Assembly: GCF_001422375.1 (NCBI RefSeq)
Contig: NZ_LMMU01000013.1
Span: forward strand, 33,267-97,266
Reading direction: 5' to 3'
DNA: 64,000 nt
Origin: Methylobacterium sp. Leaf99
GTDB taxonomy: Bacteria; Pseudomonadota; Alphaproteobacteria; Rhizobiales; Beijerinckiaceae
This document shows positions 44,564 through 54,328 of the stretch, one piece after another. The translations under genes were made by a program, and so were the position numbers. The notes below the pieces were generated by a model. The model searched no databases. It worked only from the letters and a program-made list of their open reading frames with translations, and was not told where the DNA came from. Positions within the stretch are counted from its first letter, which is position 1, and each line of letters opens with the position of its first letter.

Positions 44564-45841
44564 TCAGCGCGCCGCCGCCGTCACCGGCTTGTCGTCGGTC
44601 TTGGGGACCTGACGCTCGATCTTCTGGTCGTCGCGAAGGTCCGCCGGCGGGCTGAGCACGATCTGCTCGCCGCCCTCCAGGCCCCGGTCGATCTCCAGGA
44701 CCGTGCCGAGGTCGCGCTGGATGTGGACATTGCGCCAGCGTGCCTGTCCGTCATCGCCCGCGATGGCGACCTGGGTGCCGCGCTGGTTGAAGACCAAGGC
44801 CTCGGCCGGGATCACCGCGATGGATTGGGTGCGCGGCACCCGGAAGGTCACGGAGACGTAGAGGCCGGCGCGCAGGGCCAGATCGGCGTTCGGCACGTCG
44901 ACCTGGGTCGTGAGGGTGCGCGACGACAGGAGCAGGGCCACGGAGCTGCGCTCGACCTTGCCGGAGAACACCCGGTTGGGCATCTGCGGCACCCGCACCA
45001 CCGCGTCGAGCCCCTCGCGGATGCCCGACGCCGCGCTTTGCGGCACGTTGACGGAGACACGCAGGACGTCGTCGCGGTCCATGCTGAGCAGCGCCGTGCC
45101 GGTGCCGTCGGCGTGGACGAGGTCGCCGACGTCGACGCCGCGGGTGGTGATGACCCCGTCGAAGGGGGCGACGATGTCCTTGAAGCCCGTCAGCGCCTTC
45201 AGCCGGTCGACGGTGGCGGTCTGCGCCTTGATGTTGGCCTCGGCCACCTTCACGCCGGCCTGGGCGGAGGCGAGGGTCGCGGCCTGGCTCAGCACGCTCG
45301 CCTGGGAATTGTCGGCGTTCTGCTTCGAGGCCCAGCCCTGGCCGGCGAGCGTCGAGGTGCGGGAATTGGTGACGTTGGCGAGATTCACGTTGGCCTTGGC
45401 CTGATCGACCATGGAGCGGGCCTGAAGGAGCTGCGCCTCGAGCTGCCCGACCTGGGCCTCGGCCTGGGCCAGTTGCTGATCGAGGTCGGGGGCGGCGATG
45501 CGCAGGAGGATATCCCCTTTTCGCACGCGGGACCCGATATCGACCCGGCGCTCGGCGATGTAGCCGGTGGCGCGGGCGTAGAGGGCGGCCCGCGCGAAAG
45601 CGTCGGTCTGGCCCGGCAGGGTGAGCTCCATGGGCTTGTCCGCCCGCTCCACGGTCGCCGTGCGCAGGCGCGGCACGTGGGTTTCGATTCTGCGCTGGGT
45701 TTCTGCGGCGGCGGCGCGCTGCTGCCACTGGCCGTAGCCGCCCCAGGCCAGGAGCCCGGCGACCCCGAGGCCGACGAGGACGAACGGACCGGCCCGCGGC
45801 GGCGGGGGCACGTCGGAGGGGTCGCGGGGGCTGTGCGTCAC
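44564..45841 (-). CDS. RND efflux membrane fusion protein
   Basis: This predicts 425 residues from a GTG at 45841 that overlaps the RND stop codon by four bases. An N-terminal membrane anchor (GPFVLVGLGVAGLLAWGGYG) is followed by the barrel-sandwich and alpha-hairpin regions (SMVDQAKANVNLANVTNSRT; LKALTGFKDIVAPFDGVITT). There is no lipobox. It links the inner-membrane pump to an outer-membrane channel. The C-terminal domain carries a typical VPAEALVF-like strand (VIPAEALVFNQRG). No outer-membrane component gene is present nearby. Confidence 0.92.
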   Translation of the reverse strand: MTHSPRDPSDVPPPPRAGPFVLVGLGVAGLLAWGGYGQWQQRAAAAETQRRIETHVPRLRTATVERADKPMELTLPGQTDAFARAALYARATGYIAERRVDIGSRVRKGDILLRIAAPDLDQQLAQAEAQVGQLEAQLLQARSMVDQAKANVNLANVTNSRTSTLAGQGWASKQNADNSQASVLSQAATLASAQAGVKVAEANIKAQTATVDRLKALTGFKDIVAPFDGVITTRGVDVGDLVHADGTGTALLSMDRDDVLRVSVNVPQSAASGIREGLDAVVRVPQMPNRVFSGKVERSSVALLLSSRTLTTQVDVPNADLALRAGLYVSVTFRVPRTQSIAVIPAEALVFNQRGTQVAIAGDDGQARWRNVHIQRDLGTVLEIDRGLEGGEQIVLSPPADLRDDQKIERQVPKTDDKPVTAAAR

Positions 45842-48800
45842 GCGTAATCCTCCAGGGGCCGAGCCTCGCCCCGACGCAGGAGCGCATAGAGGAACGGCAC
45901 GAACAGCAGCGTCGAGGGGGTGCCGACGGCGATGCCCCCCATCACGGCACGGGCCAGCGCCGCGTTCTGCTCGCCGCCCTCCCCCGTGCCCAGAGCCATG
46001 GGGATGAGGCCGAGGAACATGGCCCCCGCCGTCATCAGCACCGGGCGCAGGCGGGTCTCGCCGGCGAGCAGCGCCGCCTCGGCCGCGCCGCATCCCGTAG
46101 CCTCGCGGTGCTCCTTGGCGAAGGTGACGAGCAGGATCGAATTGGCCGATGCGATGCCGACCGACATGATCGCCCCGAACAGCGACGGAATCGAGATCGT
46201 CGTGCCGGTGATGAACAGGCTGGCGACGATGCCGCAGAAGGCGAGCGGCAGGGCCGCCAGGACCACGAACGGGTCGCCCCAGCTCTGGAAATTCACCGCC
46301 ATCAGCAGGTAGACGGCCACCAGCGCGATGGCGAGGCCGACCTGAAGGCGGGTGAAGGCCGATTGCATGTTCTCGATCTGCCCCCGGACGGTGATCTTGT
46401 CGGGGGCGGGCAGGCCCTTCTGCTCCTCCGCCACGATGGTGCGGATTTCGCGCGCCACCGAGCCGAGGTCGGAATCCTGCACCGCCGCGTAGATGTTGAA
46501 GGTCGGCTGGGTGTTGACGTGGTTGATTACCGTCTGGGCGCCCTCGCGCCGCATGGTGGAGACGCTGGAGAGCAGAGTCAGGACGCCCGGCGCCTCCGGA
46601 CCGCCCTGGACGAGGAGCGGCGTGTTCTCGAGGGCGTTGAGCGAGTCGTTGCGGAATTCCGGCGTCTGGACCCAGAGCTGGTAGGGGATGCCGGTCTTCG
46701 GGTCCGTCCAGAAGTTCGGCGTCACCTGAAACGAGCCGGACAGGGACACGTTCAGGCCCTGGGCGATCTGCTGCTGGGTCAGGCCGAGTTCCGAAGCGAG
46801 CTTGCGGTCGACGTCGACGAAGAATTGCGGCGTGCCGACGATCTGATGGAGATGGACGTCCACGGCACCGGAAACCGCCTTGAGGCGGCGGACGATGTTT
46901 TGAGCGACCTCCAGATCCTTGGCGGTGTTGCGGCCCGACACCTGGATGTCGATCTGCGCGAGGGTGCCGAAGTTGAGGATCTGGGTGATGATGTCGGAAG
47001 GCTGGAAGTAGAACACCACGTCGGGGAAACGCTCGCGCAGGGTCTCGCGCAGGCGCTTGGTGTAGTCCGCCACCGACCCGTGGCCCTCCTTCAGATTGAT
47101 GAGCATCTGGCCGTCGTTGTAGGCGACGAACGAGCCGTCCGAGAAAGCGAAGTTGTAGTTGTTCGACGGCAGGCCGATATTGTCGAGAATCTGGTCGATC
47201 TCGCCCTCGGGGATGACCTCGCGCACCACCCGCGACACATCGGCGAAGACCTGCTCGGCCGTCTCGATGCGCATGCCGGGGCGGGTGCGCAGGTGCAGGG
47301 TCATCTGGCTCGACGCCACCTGCGGGAAGTAATCCTGTCCGACGAAGGTGAAGAGGCCGGCCGAGCCCGCCAGTACGGCGCCGACCACGGCCAGCGTCAC
47401 GATCCGGCGGCGCAGCACCACGTGCAGGAGCCCGACATAGCCGCGGTGGAAGCGGGTGAAGCGGGCCTCGAAGCCGTGCCGGACCCAGCCGGCGAGGCGC
47501 AGGACCGGGCGGCCGAGCCAGGCGAGGGCACGGCCGATGCGGCCCCGGCGCGGCGGTTCGACCCCGTCGCCGTGGCGCTCGGCGTATTCGCGCGCCACCA
47601 GCACGTCGATGAGCACCGGCACGAGGGTGCGCGACAGGACGTAGGAGGTCAGCATCGCGAAGACGACCGCGAGCGCCTGGGGCGTGAACAGGTATTTCGG
47701 CGTATCGGTCAGGGCGAAGACCGACACGAACGCGGCGCAGATCGACAGGGTCGAGATGAGGGCGGGCTTGGCGATGCCGGCGGCCCCCTCGACCACGGAC
47801 TTGCGGAACGGTTCGCCCTCCTCGAACAGCCGGTAGGTGTTCTCGATGGCCACCGTCGCGTCGTCGACGAGGATGCCGACCGCGAGCGCCAGGCCGCCGA
47901 GCGTCATGACGTTGATGGTCTCGCCGAGGGCGGCGAGGATCGCCAGGGAGGTCAGGATCGAGAGCGGGATCGAGACCAGCACCACGATCGTGGAGCGCCA
48001 CGAGCCGAGGAACAGCAGGATGGTAAGCCCGGTGAGGGCCGCCGCGATCACCGCCTCGTGGATCACGCCCTCGATGGCGGCGGAGACAAAGACCGACTGA
48101 TCGAACAGCGGCTTGAGGGTCATGCCCTCCGGCGCGGCGGCGCGGATGTCGGGGAGGGCCTTCTTGACGTTGTTGACGACGTCGAGGGTCGAGGCGGTGC
48201 CGTTCTTGAAGATCCGCATCAGCACCGAGTGCACGCCGTCAGCGCGCACGATGTTGACCTGCGGCGGACCGCCGTCGCGGACATGGGCGACATCGCGCAC
48301 GAGGATCGGCTGGCCGCCCACGACCCGGATGGGGATCTGGTTGAGGGCGTCGATGGCGTCCGGCGAGGCGTTGAGCTGTACCGGATATTGCTGCTCGCCG
48401 ATCTTGGCCAACCCTGAGGGCACCGTGAGGTTCTGGGCGGTGACCGCGTTGGTGACGTCGAGGGCCGTGAGCCCGAGGGCCTGGAGCGCCTGGAGGTCGA
48501 GATCGACCATGATCTGGCGCGGCGTGCCGCCGAAGGGCGACGGCAGGGTCGAGCCCGGCACCTGGGTCAGGCGCTGGCGGATGCGGTACTGGGCGTAGTC
48601 GTAGACCTTGGTCAGGCTCTCGCGGTCGGAGGCGAGGGAAAGCTGGATCACCGGCACGGACGAGGCCGAGAACCGCAGGACGATGGGCGGCTGAACGCCG
48701 GGCGGCATGGTCGCGCGGATGGAGTTCATCGCCGAAACGGTCTGCGCGATGGCGAGATCGATGCTCACGCTGCCGTCGAAGTAGATCTTCTGGATCGCCG

Positions 48801-49065
48801 TCCCCTGCAGGGTGGTCGATTCCATCCGGGCGATGTTGTTGACGTTGTTGGAGAGCGAGAACTCGGCGTAGGTGGTGATGCGCCGCTCCATCTCGGAGGT
48901 GGAGAGGCCGTTATAGGTCCACACCACCACGACCACCGGAATGTCCACGGTGGGCAGCACGTCCTTCGGCGCCACCACCACGGCCGCCGCCCCGCCGAGC
49001 ATCATCAGCACGGCGAGCACGTAGATCGTGATCCGGAACTTCAGCGCGTATTGAACGAGACCCAT
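45838..49065 (-). CDS. RND efflux pump, HAE1 family permease
   Basis: This predicts 1075 residues with twelve membrane helices and two large periplasmic loops, the AcrB type. The proton-relay aspartate pair is in GILVDDATVAIEN on TM4, and the twin segment VGIASANSILLV appears in the second half. The sequence resembles the AcrB/MexB HAE1 superfamily rather than CusA metal pumps, since methionine metal ligands are not evident. It is transcribed first, ahead of the fusion protein, the reverse of the more usual order. Exported compounds are unknown. Confidence 0.92.
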   Translation of the reverse strand: MGLVQYALKFRITIYVLAVLMMLGGAAAVVVAPKDVLPTVDIPVVVVVWTYNGLSTSEMERRITTYAEFSLSNNVNNIARMESTTLQGTAIQKIYFDGSVSIDLAIAQTVSAMNSIRATMPPGVQPPIVLRFSASSVPVIQLSLASDRESLTKVYDYAQYRIRQRLTQVPGSTLPSPFGGTPRQIMVDLDLQALQALGLTALDVTNAVTAQNLTVPSGLAKIGEQQYPVQLNASPDAIDALNQIPIRVVGGQPILVRDVAHVRDGGPPQVNIVRADGVHSVLMRIFKNGTASTLDVVNNVKKALPDIRAAAPEGMTLKPLFDQSVFVSAAIEGVIHEAVIAAALTGLTILLFLGSWRSTIVVLVSIPLSILTSLAILAALGETINVMTLGGLALAVGILVDDATVAIENTYRLFEEGEPFRKSVVEGAAGIAKPALISTLSICAAFVSVFALTDTPKYLFTPQALAVVFAMLTSYVLSRTLVPVLIDVLVAREYAERHGDGVEPPRRGRIGRALAWLGRPVLRLAGWVRHGFEARFTRFHRGYVGLLHVVLRRRIVTLAVVGAVLAGSAGLFTFVGQDYFPQVASSQMTLHLRTRPGMRIETAEQVFADVSRVVREVIPEGEIDQILDNIGLPSNNYNFAFSDGSFVAYNDGQMLINLKEGHGSVADYTKRLRETLRERFPDVVFYFQPSDIITQILNFGTLAQIDIQVSGRNTAKDLEVAQNIVRRLKAVSGAVDVHLHQIVGTPQFFVDVDRKLASELGLTQQQIAQGLNVSLSGSFQVTPNFWTDPKTGIPYQLWVQTPEFRNDSLNALENTPLLVQGGPEAPGVLTLLSSVSTMRREGAQTVINHVNTQPTFNIYAAVQDSDLGSVAREIRTIVAEEQKGLPAPDKITVRGQIENMQSAFTRLQVGLAIALVAVYLLMAVNFQSWGDPFVVLAALPLAFCGIVASLFITGTTISIPSLFGAIMSVGIASANSILLVTFAKEHREATGCGAAEAALLAGETRLRPVLMTAGAMFLGLIPMALGTGEGGEQNAALARAVMGGIAVGTPSTLLFVPFLYALLRRGEARPLEDYA

Positions 49066-49225
49066 GCCGTCTCCGAAACCGTGCGCTCAGGTGGTCGCAC
49101 AGTTGAGTGCACGACGCAGCCGTGGCGCCGCGCCGCACAGGGTCTCGCAAGACTTTGTTTCTGAATGACGTACGCGATGCTTTCTCACCGCATGGTCGGG
49201 CACGTTGGACGTCGGCGGCGCGCGG

Positions 49226-50320
49226 TTACTGCTGCGACATCCCGTATCTGACCTCGCAGATGCTTTTGAGGGCTTTCCACTCCTCGTCGCTCAGGAGCCC
49301 GGCGGACGGCGCCTGTCCCGCGAGGGCGCGGATGGCGTGGGCGCGCTCGTTCACGAAGGGATGGCTGCGGAGAATGCCCAGGGCCGAGGAATCCGCTTCT
49401 CCATCGAGGCGCTCGAGGATCGTGGCCAGGGCCGAGGCATCGCCGCCCGCGCGTTGCAGCAATCTCACCGCGTAGGCATCGGCGGCGCTCTCGGCATCGC
49501 GGCTGTAACCGGCCGCAAGGGTGGCCTGCCCCAATCCGATCAGGACCGTGGACCCGGACAGGTCGCCGATGACCAGACTGAGGAGGATCGACGTGCCGCT
49601 GGCGGCGATCACCGCGCGCATGGGGTCTTGAACGGACACGTGTCCGAATTCGTGGGCCAGCACGGCGGCGAGCTCGTCCGGCGTCCGCGCGGCGTCGATC
49701 AGGGCGGACAGGAGGATGACCCGTCGGCCGGGAAGCGCGAAGGCGTTGGCGCTGTCATGCTGCCGGACGGAGATTTGGACCCCCTCCGGCAAGCCGCCGT
49801 CCCGGGCGAGCCGCGCGACGAGTCGATCGAGGCTCGCACGTCCGCTGCGATCGTCGCAGGGCGGAGGATAGTCCAGGAGATAGCGGACGTGCCGGTCGAC
49901 CGCCTCACCCAACTGTGCCTCGATGAAGAACGGCACCAGCGGTGCCAGGCGGGAGGCGAGTGCCGGAATCCCGTAGAGCGCCATCGCAAATGCGACGATC
50001 GCCGCGGCGACCGACCAGACGACGAGCCGCAGACCGGCTCCCTTCACCGTCGTGGCGCCGCGACGGAGGCCGGGACACCGGGCCGTCAGCGCGGCGCCGA
50101 ACGCCGGGTCCTGGATTTCCACCCGGTCTTGTTTGAAGCGCGGGCCGACGCGCAACAGGGGCGCCGATGCATCGTCCGCGACGAGATCCACCGGATTCCA
50201 ACGGAGGTACAGATCCGGTCCGACGATTTCGAGATGGTCGGACAGATGCAGGGTGACGGGATGTGCCCTGGCCTCGAAGCCATCGAAATAGGCGCCCCTC
50301 GCCGTCGGAGGGGCCGTCAC
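49226..50320 (-). CDS. M48-family membrane metallopeptidase
   Basis: This predicts 364 residues from a GTG at 50320. An N-terminal unknown region (about 1-95), one membrane helix (LVVWSVAAAIVAFAMALYGI), then a peptidase domain with HEFGH in LAAVLAHEFGHVSVQDPM and the third zinc ligand in SRDAESAADAYAVRLL. This is a typical membrane M48 (HtpX/Ste24-like) protein, probably acting at the envelope. The adjacent DUF898 gene lies 31 bases upstream on the same strand, a known pairing in Alphaproteobacteria. Confidence 0.88.
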   Translation of the reverse strand: MTAPPTARGAYFDGFEARAHPVTLHLSDHLEIVGPDLYLRWNPVDLVADDASAPLLRVGPRFKQDRVEIQDPAFGAALTARCPGLRRGATTVKGAGLRLVVWSVAAAIVAFAMALYGIPALASRLAPLVPFFIEAQLGEAVDRHVRYLLDYPPPCDDRSGRASLDRLVARLARDGGLPEGVQISVRQHDSANAFALPGRRVILLSALIDAARTPDELAAVLAHEFGHVSVQDPMRAVIAASGTSILLSLVIGDLSGSTVLIGLGQATLAAGYSRDAESAADAYAVRLLQRAGGDASALATILERLDGEADSSALGILRSHPFVNERAHAIRALAGQAPSAGLLSDEEWKALKSICEVRYGMSQQ

Positions 50321-50351
50321 GGCGCGCTGCCCGCATTAACGGGCCCGCGCA

Positions 50352-51641
50352 TCAGAGCCCTGCCTCCAAGGCACTCCCGACGCCCATCGCATCGCTCAGC
50401 CCCTCGTCCAGGGCGCCGGCCACGCGATGTCTCGATGCCGTAATTCCCTCCAGGACGTCCCCGTTTTCGATCGCGGTCGTTTCGGCGACCGCGCGCCAGA
50501 GTCGGACCTGAATGACCCTCACGTAGAGCAGGTTCAGGAGAAAGGCGCCCGCCAGGTAGGCGAGGACGAGAAGCGCCAGGGTGATTGATTGCGTCGGCGT
50601 ATAGCCGCCCACCTGAGTCAACGCGGGTCGGACCACCGATGTGATCCCCAGGAGAAGACCGACAAAGCCCGCGAAGGCGAGCGCGTACCAGCTGTAGGCT
50701 GCATAAATCGTGCGCGCTTTGAGCCTCGACTCCAGACGACACTCACCGAGTCTCACCGCGTTCAGGAACGCTTTCAATTCCTTCGCCCGGTAGAATGGAC
50801 CGAGCGAGATCGCCAGCAACAAGCAGATCAACACGGTCACCAGAAGAATCGCGGCTGAGAAAACAACGTTGGTTTCGATGTAATCCTCGTTTATCGTCAA
50901 CTTTCCGGGAGGGCCAGCGAGATCAGGCACGAAGAGATCGCGCGGGATGGTGAAATCCGTTGCGATGAGAAATGCGATCGCCGCCACGATGACGGGGGTT
51001 ATGGAAAACAGGTGGAAGATCAGCCACGGCTTGACCAGGACCCATCCGTCCATCGCGGAACTCATCCGGCTCGTGCCGACCAACGTATGGTCGATGCGAT
51101 AGCGCTCGAGGCTCGCGCGCATGAACGGGTAGGCCAAGCCGAAGGTCGCCAGGGACAGCATCGTCCACCCGACCGCCTTGCTCATATAGACGCGCGCCGA
51201 GCCGTCCTGGCTCAGGCGTATGCCGCGCCACGACGTACGCGATGTCCGGTAACGACGCCCGCGGTACTTTGCGTATTGGACGAGGGGGTACAGGACGACA
51301 ACGAGCAGGAGCGTGCTGAAATCCGCGATTTCGGGAAACGAGAGTGCGGCGATCCAGATTGCAAGGTAGATCGGCAGGAAGACCGCCGTCGCGATCAGAA
51401 ATCCGATGAATAACTCTCTGCCGCGCCCGGTGTACTGCGCAGGACTTCCAGCAATCAGGGTGCGCGACCAGAAGAATCGCCGCAGTTCAGTCATATACCA
51501 GAATCGGTACACGCCGAACGTAACCATCGACAGGAGCGCACCACGAACAACGATCCGGTCGAGACCGACAAGGTTGCGATCGAACTGAACGTGTGTTCTG
51601 CGCACCGCGAGAGCGTCTTCAGTATCGGTACACGTAGCCAT
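50352..51641 (-). CDS. DUF898 (YjgN-like) membrane protein
   Basis: This predicts 429 residues with about eight to ten membrane helices. The DUF898 hallmarks are YRFWYMTELRRFFWS early, SYRGRRYRTSRTSWRGIRL (residues about 128-146) and the AYPFMRASLERYRIDHTL segment. YjgN-like proteins are inner-membrane proteins of unknown function that are repeatedly found next to M48 peptidases, as here. The ATG at 51641 starts MATCTDTED. The preceding intergenic DNA is AT-richer than the rest of the window. Confidence 0.85.
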   Translation of the reverse strand: MATCTDTEDALAVRRTHVQFDRNLVGLDRIVVRGALLSMVTFGVYRFWYMTELRRFFWSRTLIAGSPAQYTGRGRELFIGFLIATAVFLPIYLAIWIAALSFPEIADFSTLLLVVVLYPLVQYAKYRGRRYRTSRTSWRGIRLSQDGSARVYMSKAVGWTMLSLATFGLAYPFMRASLERYRIDHTLVGTSRMSSAMDGWVLVKPWLIFHLFSITPVIVAAIAFLIATDFTIPRDLFVPDLAGPPGKLTINEDYIETNVVFSAAILLVTVLICLLLAISLGPFYRAKELKAFLNAVRLGECRLESRLKARTIYAAYSWYALAFAGFVGLLLGITSVVRPALTQVGGYTPTQSITLALLVLAYLAGAFLLNLLYVRVIQVRLWRAVAETTAIENGDVLEGITASRHRVAGALDEGLSDAMGVGSALEAGL

Positions 51642-51871
51642 ATCAACGTCGTCCGTAGAGCCATCGCGATAGGCTTAAGCTTCGTCGGGCGATCTAGCTA
51701 TAGTATCGCGTGTACCGATCGAGATTTTTCACGTTTCGGTTGTAAGTTGGCTGACTTTTCAGAGGATCGAAACGAGAGGCGCCGACCTGAAAGGATCAGG
51801 CCGGCGCCATCGAACGATGCTCGAAACCATGTCTCGGGCCGGGCCGCCGAGCGGTCACGCCGGCGGTCTCC

Positions 51872-52096
51872 CTAGCAGCAGCGAAACCCGTTGCGGTTCC
51901 CCACCCCGAAGCGGGCGTTCTCGCGATTGCGAAAAAACTCCCGCTCGCTCATGGGCTCCTGGTCCGCATGGGTGCGGCGGATATGGCTGGCATAGGCTTC
52001 GTAATCGCCCTGCCCCACCATGAGGCGGGCGCCGTCGCAGACGCATTTCGAGAAGGTCTTGAGGCGGTCCCGCAATTCCATCGACGACAGCGCCAT
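51872..52096 (-). CDS. YbdD/YjiX family protein, CstA partner
   Basis: This predicts 74 residues (MALSSMELRDRLKTF ... SHIRRTHADQEPMSEREFFR). The pattern YASHIRRTHADQEPMS and the final GNRNGFRCC are hallmarks of the DUF466/YbdD family, which accompanies pyruvate transporters of the CstA/BtsT type. It lies five bases after the cstA stop codon on the same strand, so it is cotranscribed. GGAG precedes the ATG. The protein is small, soluble and ends in two cysteines; its mechanism is unknown. Confidence 0.9.
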   Translation of the reverse strand: MALSSMELRDRLKTFSKCVCDGARLMVGQGDYEAYASHIRRTHADQEPMSEREFFRNRENARFGVGNRNGFRCC

Positions 52097-52101
52097 GGTG
52101 C

Positions 52102-54168
52102 CTACTCCGCAGCGACCGCGGCGGGGCCGCCGCTTTCCAGGGCGGTCCAGCGGTCGGCACGATAGGCCTTCACGCAGGCCTTGATGCCGAAGACGCCGAT
52201 GGCCACGACGAGCCCGACGAACATCACCGCGAGGGCGGCGTCGATCCGGTCGTTGAAGACGATCTTGTGCATGTCGGCCATGTTCTTGGCCGGTGCCAGC
52301 ACCTTGCCCTCGGCGATCGCCGCCGAGAACCGGTCGGCGTGGGACAGGAAGCCGATCTTCGGGTCGGCCGAGAAGATCTTCTGCCAGCCGGCGGTGAGGG
52401 TGCAGATGCACAGCCACACGGTGGGGATGATCGTGACAAAGGCGTAGCGCTCGCGCTTCATCTTGAAGATCACCACCGTGGCGAGCGTCAGGGCGACGGC
52501 GGCCAGCATCTGGTTCGAGATGCCGAAGAGCGGCCACAGGGTGTAGATGCCGCCCAGCGGATCGGTGACGCCCTGGTACAGGAAGTAGCCCCAGGCGCCG
52601 ACGCAGAGGGCGGTCGCCAGGATGCTGGGCGCCCAGGCCGTGGTGTCCTTGAACGTCGGCGAGATCAGCCCGAGGAGATCCTGCAGCATGAAGCGGCCGG
52701 CCCGGGTGCCCGCATCCACGGCGGTCAGGATGAACAAAGCCTCGAACAGGATGGCGAAGTGGTACCAGAACGCCATCATCGTCTTGCCGCCGATGGCCGA
52801 GGAGATGATGTGGGCCATGCCAACGGCAAGCGTCGGCGCGCCGCCGGCGCGGGAGATGATCGAGTGCTCGCCGACATCGACGGCGGTCTGGGCGATCTGC
52901 TCCGCCGTGATCGCGAAGGCCGGATCGAGCTTCGTCACCGCGGCGGCGGCGCTTTCGGGCGTGGTGCCGACGAGGCCGGCCGGCGAGTTCATGGTGAAGT
53001 AGATGCCCGGCTCGATGACGCTGGCCGAGACCAGGGCCATCACGGCGACGAAGCTCTCCATGAGCATGCCGCCGTAGCCGATGAAGCGGGCATCCGATTC
53101 ACGTTCGATGAGCTTCGGCGTGGTGCCCGACGAGATCAGGGCATGGAAGCCCGACACCGCGCCGCACGCGATGGTGATGAACAGGAACGGAAACAGCGTT
53201 CCGGCCCAGACCGGCCCGCTGCCGTCGACGAACTTGGTCACCGCCGGCATCTTCATGTGCGGGGCGACGTAGACGATGCCCAGCGCGAGGCCGACGATGG
53301 TGCCGATCTTGAGGAAGGTCGAGAGGTAGTCGCGCGGGGCGAGGAGCAGCCAGACCGGCAGGATCGAGGCGACGAAGCCGTAGCCGATGAGCATCCAGGT
53401 GAGCTGGGTGCCGGTGAAGGTGAAGAACGGCCCCCAGTACGGATCGGCCGCGACGTTGCCGCCGTAGACGATGGCGAGCATCAGCAGCACGAAGCCGAGA
53501 ATCGAGACCTCGCCGACCTTGCCGGGGCGGATGTAGCGGGCATAGAGGCCCATCATCATGGCGATCGGGATCGTCGCCGCGACGGTGAAGGTGCCCCACG
53601 GGCTTTCGGCCAGGGCTTTCACGACGATCATCGCCAGGACGGCGAGCAGGATCACCATGATCATGAAGGTGCCGAACAGGGCGATGACGCCCGGGATGGT
53701 GCCGAGCTCGGCGCGGATCAGCTCACCGAGGGAGCGGCCGTCGCGGCGCATGGAGATGAACAGGATCATGAAGTCCTGCACGGCGCCGGCGAGCACGACG
53801 CCCGCGAGAATCCAGAGCAGGCCCGGCAGGTAGCCCATCTGCGCGGCGAGGACGGGGCCGACCAGGGGCCCGGCGCCCGCGATGGCGGCGAAATGGTGCC
53901 CGAACAGCACGTTGCGGTTGGTGGGGACGTAATCGAGCCCGTCGTTGTGAACGTGGGCCGGGGTCTGGCGCCGGTCGTCCAGGCGCATGACCTTCGTGGA
54001 GATGAAGAGCGAGTAGTAGCGATAGGCGATCAGGTAGGTGCAGACCGCCGCCACGACGATCCAGAGGGCGTTGACCGTTTCGCCCCGGGTGGTGGCTACG
54101 ATGGCGAGGGCGGCGGCGCCCAACGCTCCAACGAGGGCCCATGGCCCGTGCTTGGTGATCGCACTCAT
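52102..54168 (-). CDS. cstA: Carbon starvation protein A, pyruvate/peptide transporter
   Basis: This predicts 688 residues with about sixteen to eighteen membrane helices. Signatures: YRYYSLFISTKVMRLDDRR, VPTNRNVLFGHHFAAIAGAG, GPLVGPVLAAQMGYLPG, DFMILFISMRRDGRSLGELI and FHALISSGTTPKLI. The CstA family imports pyruvate or peptides with protons and is used when preferred carbon is scarce. The YbdD-like partner follows. Upstream DNA has three TTGC-core repeats that could be an operator. Confidence 0.95.
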   Translation of the reverse strand: MSAITKHGPWALVGALGAAALAIVATTRGETVNALWIVVAAVCTYLIAYRYYSLFISTKVMRLDDRRQTPAHVHNDGLDYVPTNRNVLFGHHFAAIAGAGPLVGPVLAAQMGYLPGLLWILAGVVLAGAVQDFMILFISMRRDGRSLGELIRAELGTIPGVIALFGTFMIMVILLAVLAMIVVKALAESPWGTFTVAATIPIAMMMGLYARYIRPGKVGEVSILGFVLLMLAIVYGGNVAADPYWGPFFTFTGTQLTWMLIGYGFVASILPVWLLLAPRDYLSTFLKIGTIVGLALGIVYVAPHMKMPAVTKFVDGSGPVWAGTLFPFLFITIACGAVSGFHALISSGTTPKLIERESDARFIGYGGMLMESFVAVMALVSASVIEPGIYFTMNSPAGLVGTTPESAAAAVTKLDPAFAITAEQIAQTAVDVGEHSIISRAGGAPTLAVGMAHIISSAIGGKTMMAFWYHFAILFEALFILTAVDAGTRAGRFMLQDLLGLISPTFKDTTAWAPSILATALCVGAWGYFLYQGVTDPLGGIYTLWPLFGISNQMLAAVALTLATVVIFKMKRERYAFVTIIPTVWLCICTLTAGWQKIFSADPKIGFLSHADRFSAAIAEGKVLAPAKNMADMHKIVFNDRIDAALAVMFVGLVVAIGVFGIKACVKAYRADRWTALESGGPAAVAAE

Positions 54169-54224
54169 CGACGTCTCGCTCCCGCGACCTGTCCTTGCTG
54201 GCAGATCGTCAAGCCCCCTTGTTA

Positions 54225-54301
54225 CGCAATTTGCGAACGAGGGCCAGACGTCTCGCGCAATCGGCGGACATCAATTGCCAAGTGTCACCGTTTGCGAAGT
54301 G
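54225..54301. promoter_or_regulatory. TTTGCGAA repeats upstream of cstA
   Basis: TTTGCGAA occurs at 54230-54237 (inside the palindrome CGCAA-T-TTGCG, 54225-54235) and again at 54291-54298, with a related ATTGCCAA at 54274-54281. TTGCCAAGTG and TTGCGAAGTG are spaced 17 bases apart. The motif resembles the TTTGCAAA sites used by ScfR-type acyl-CoA regulators, which is inference. Confidence 0.4.
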
Positions 54302-54328
54302 CCACCCCCTGCGGCCGCGACGGCGGAG

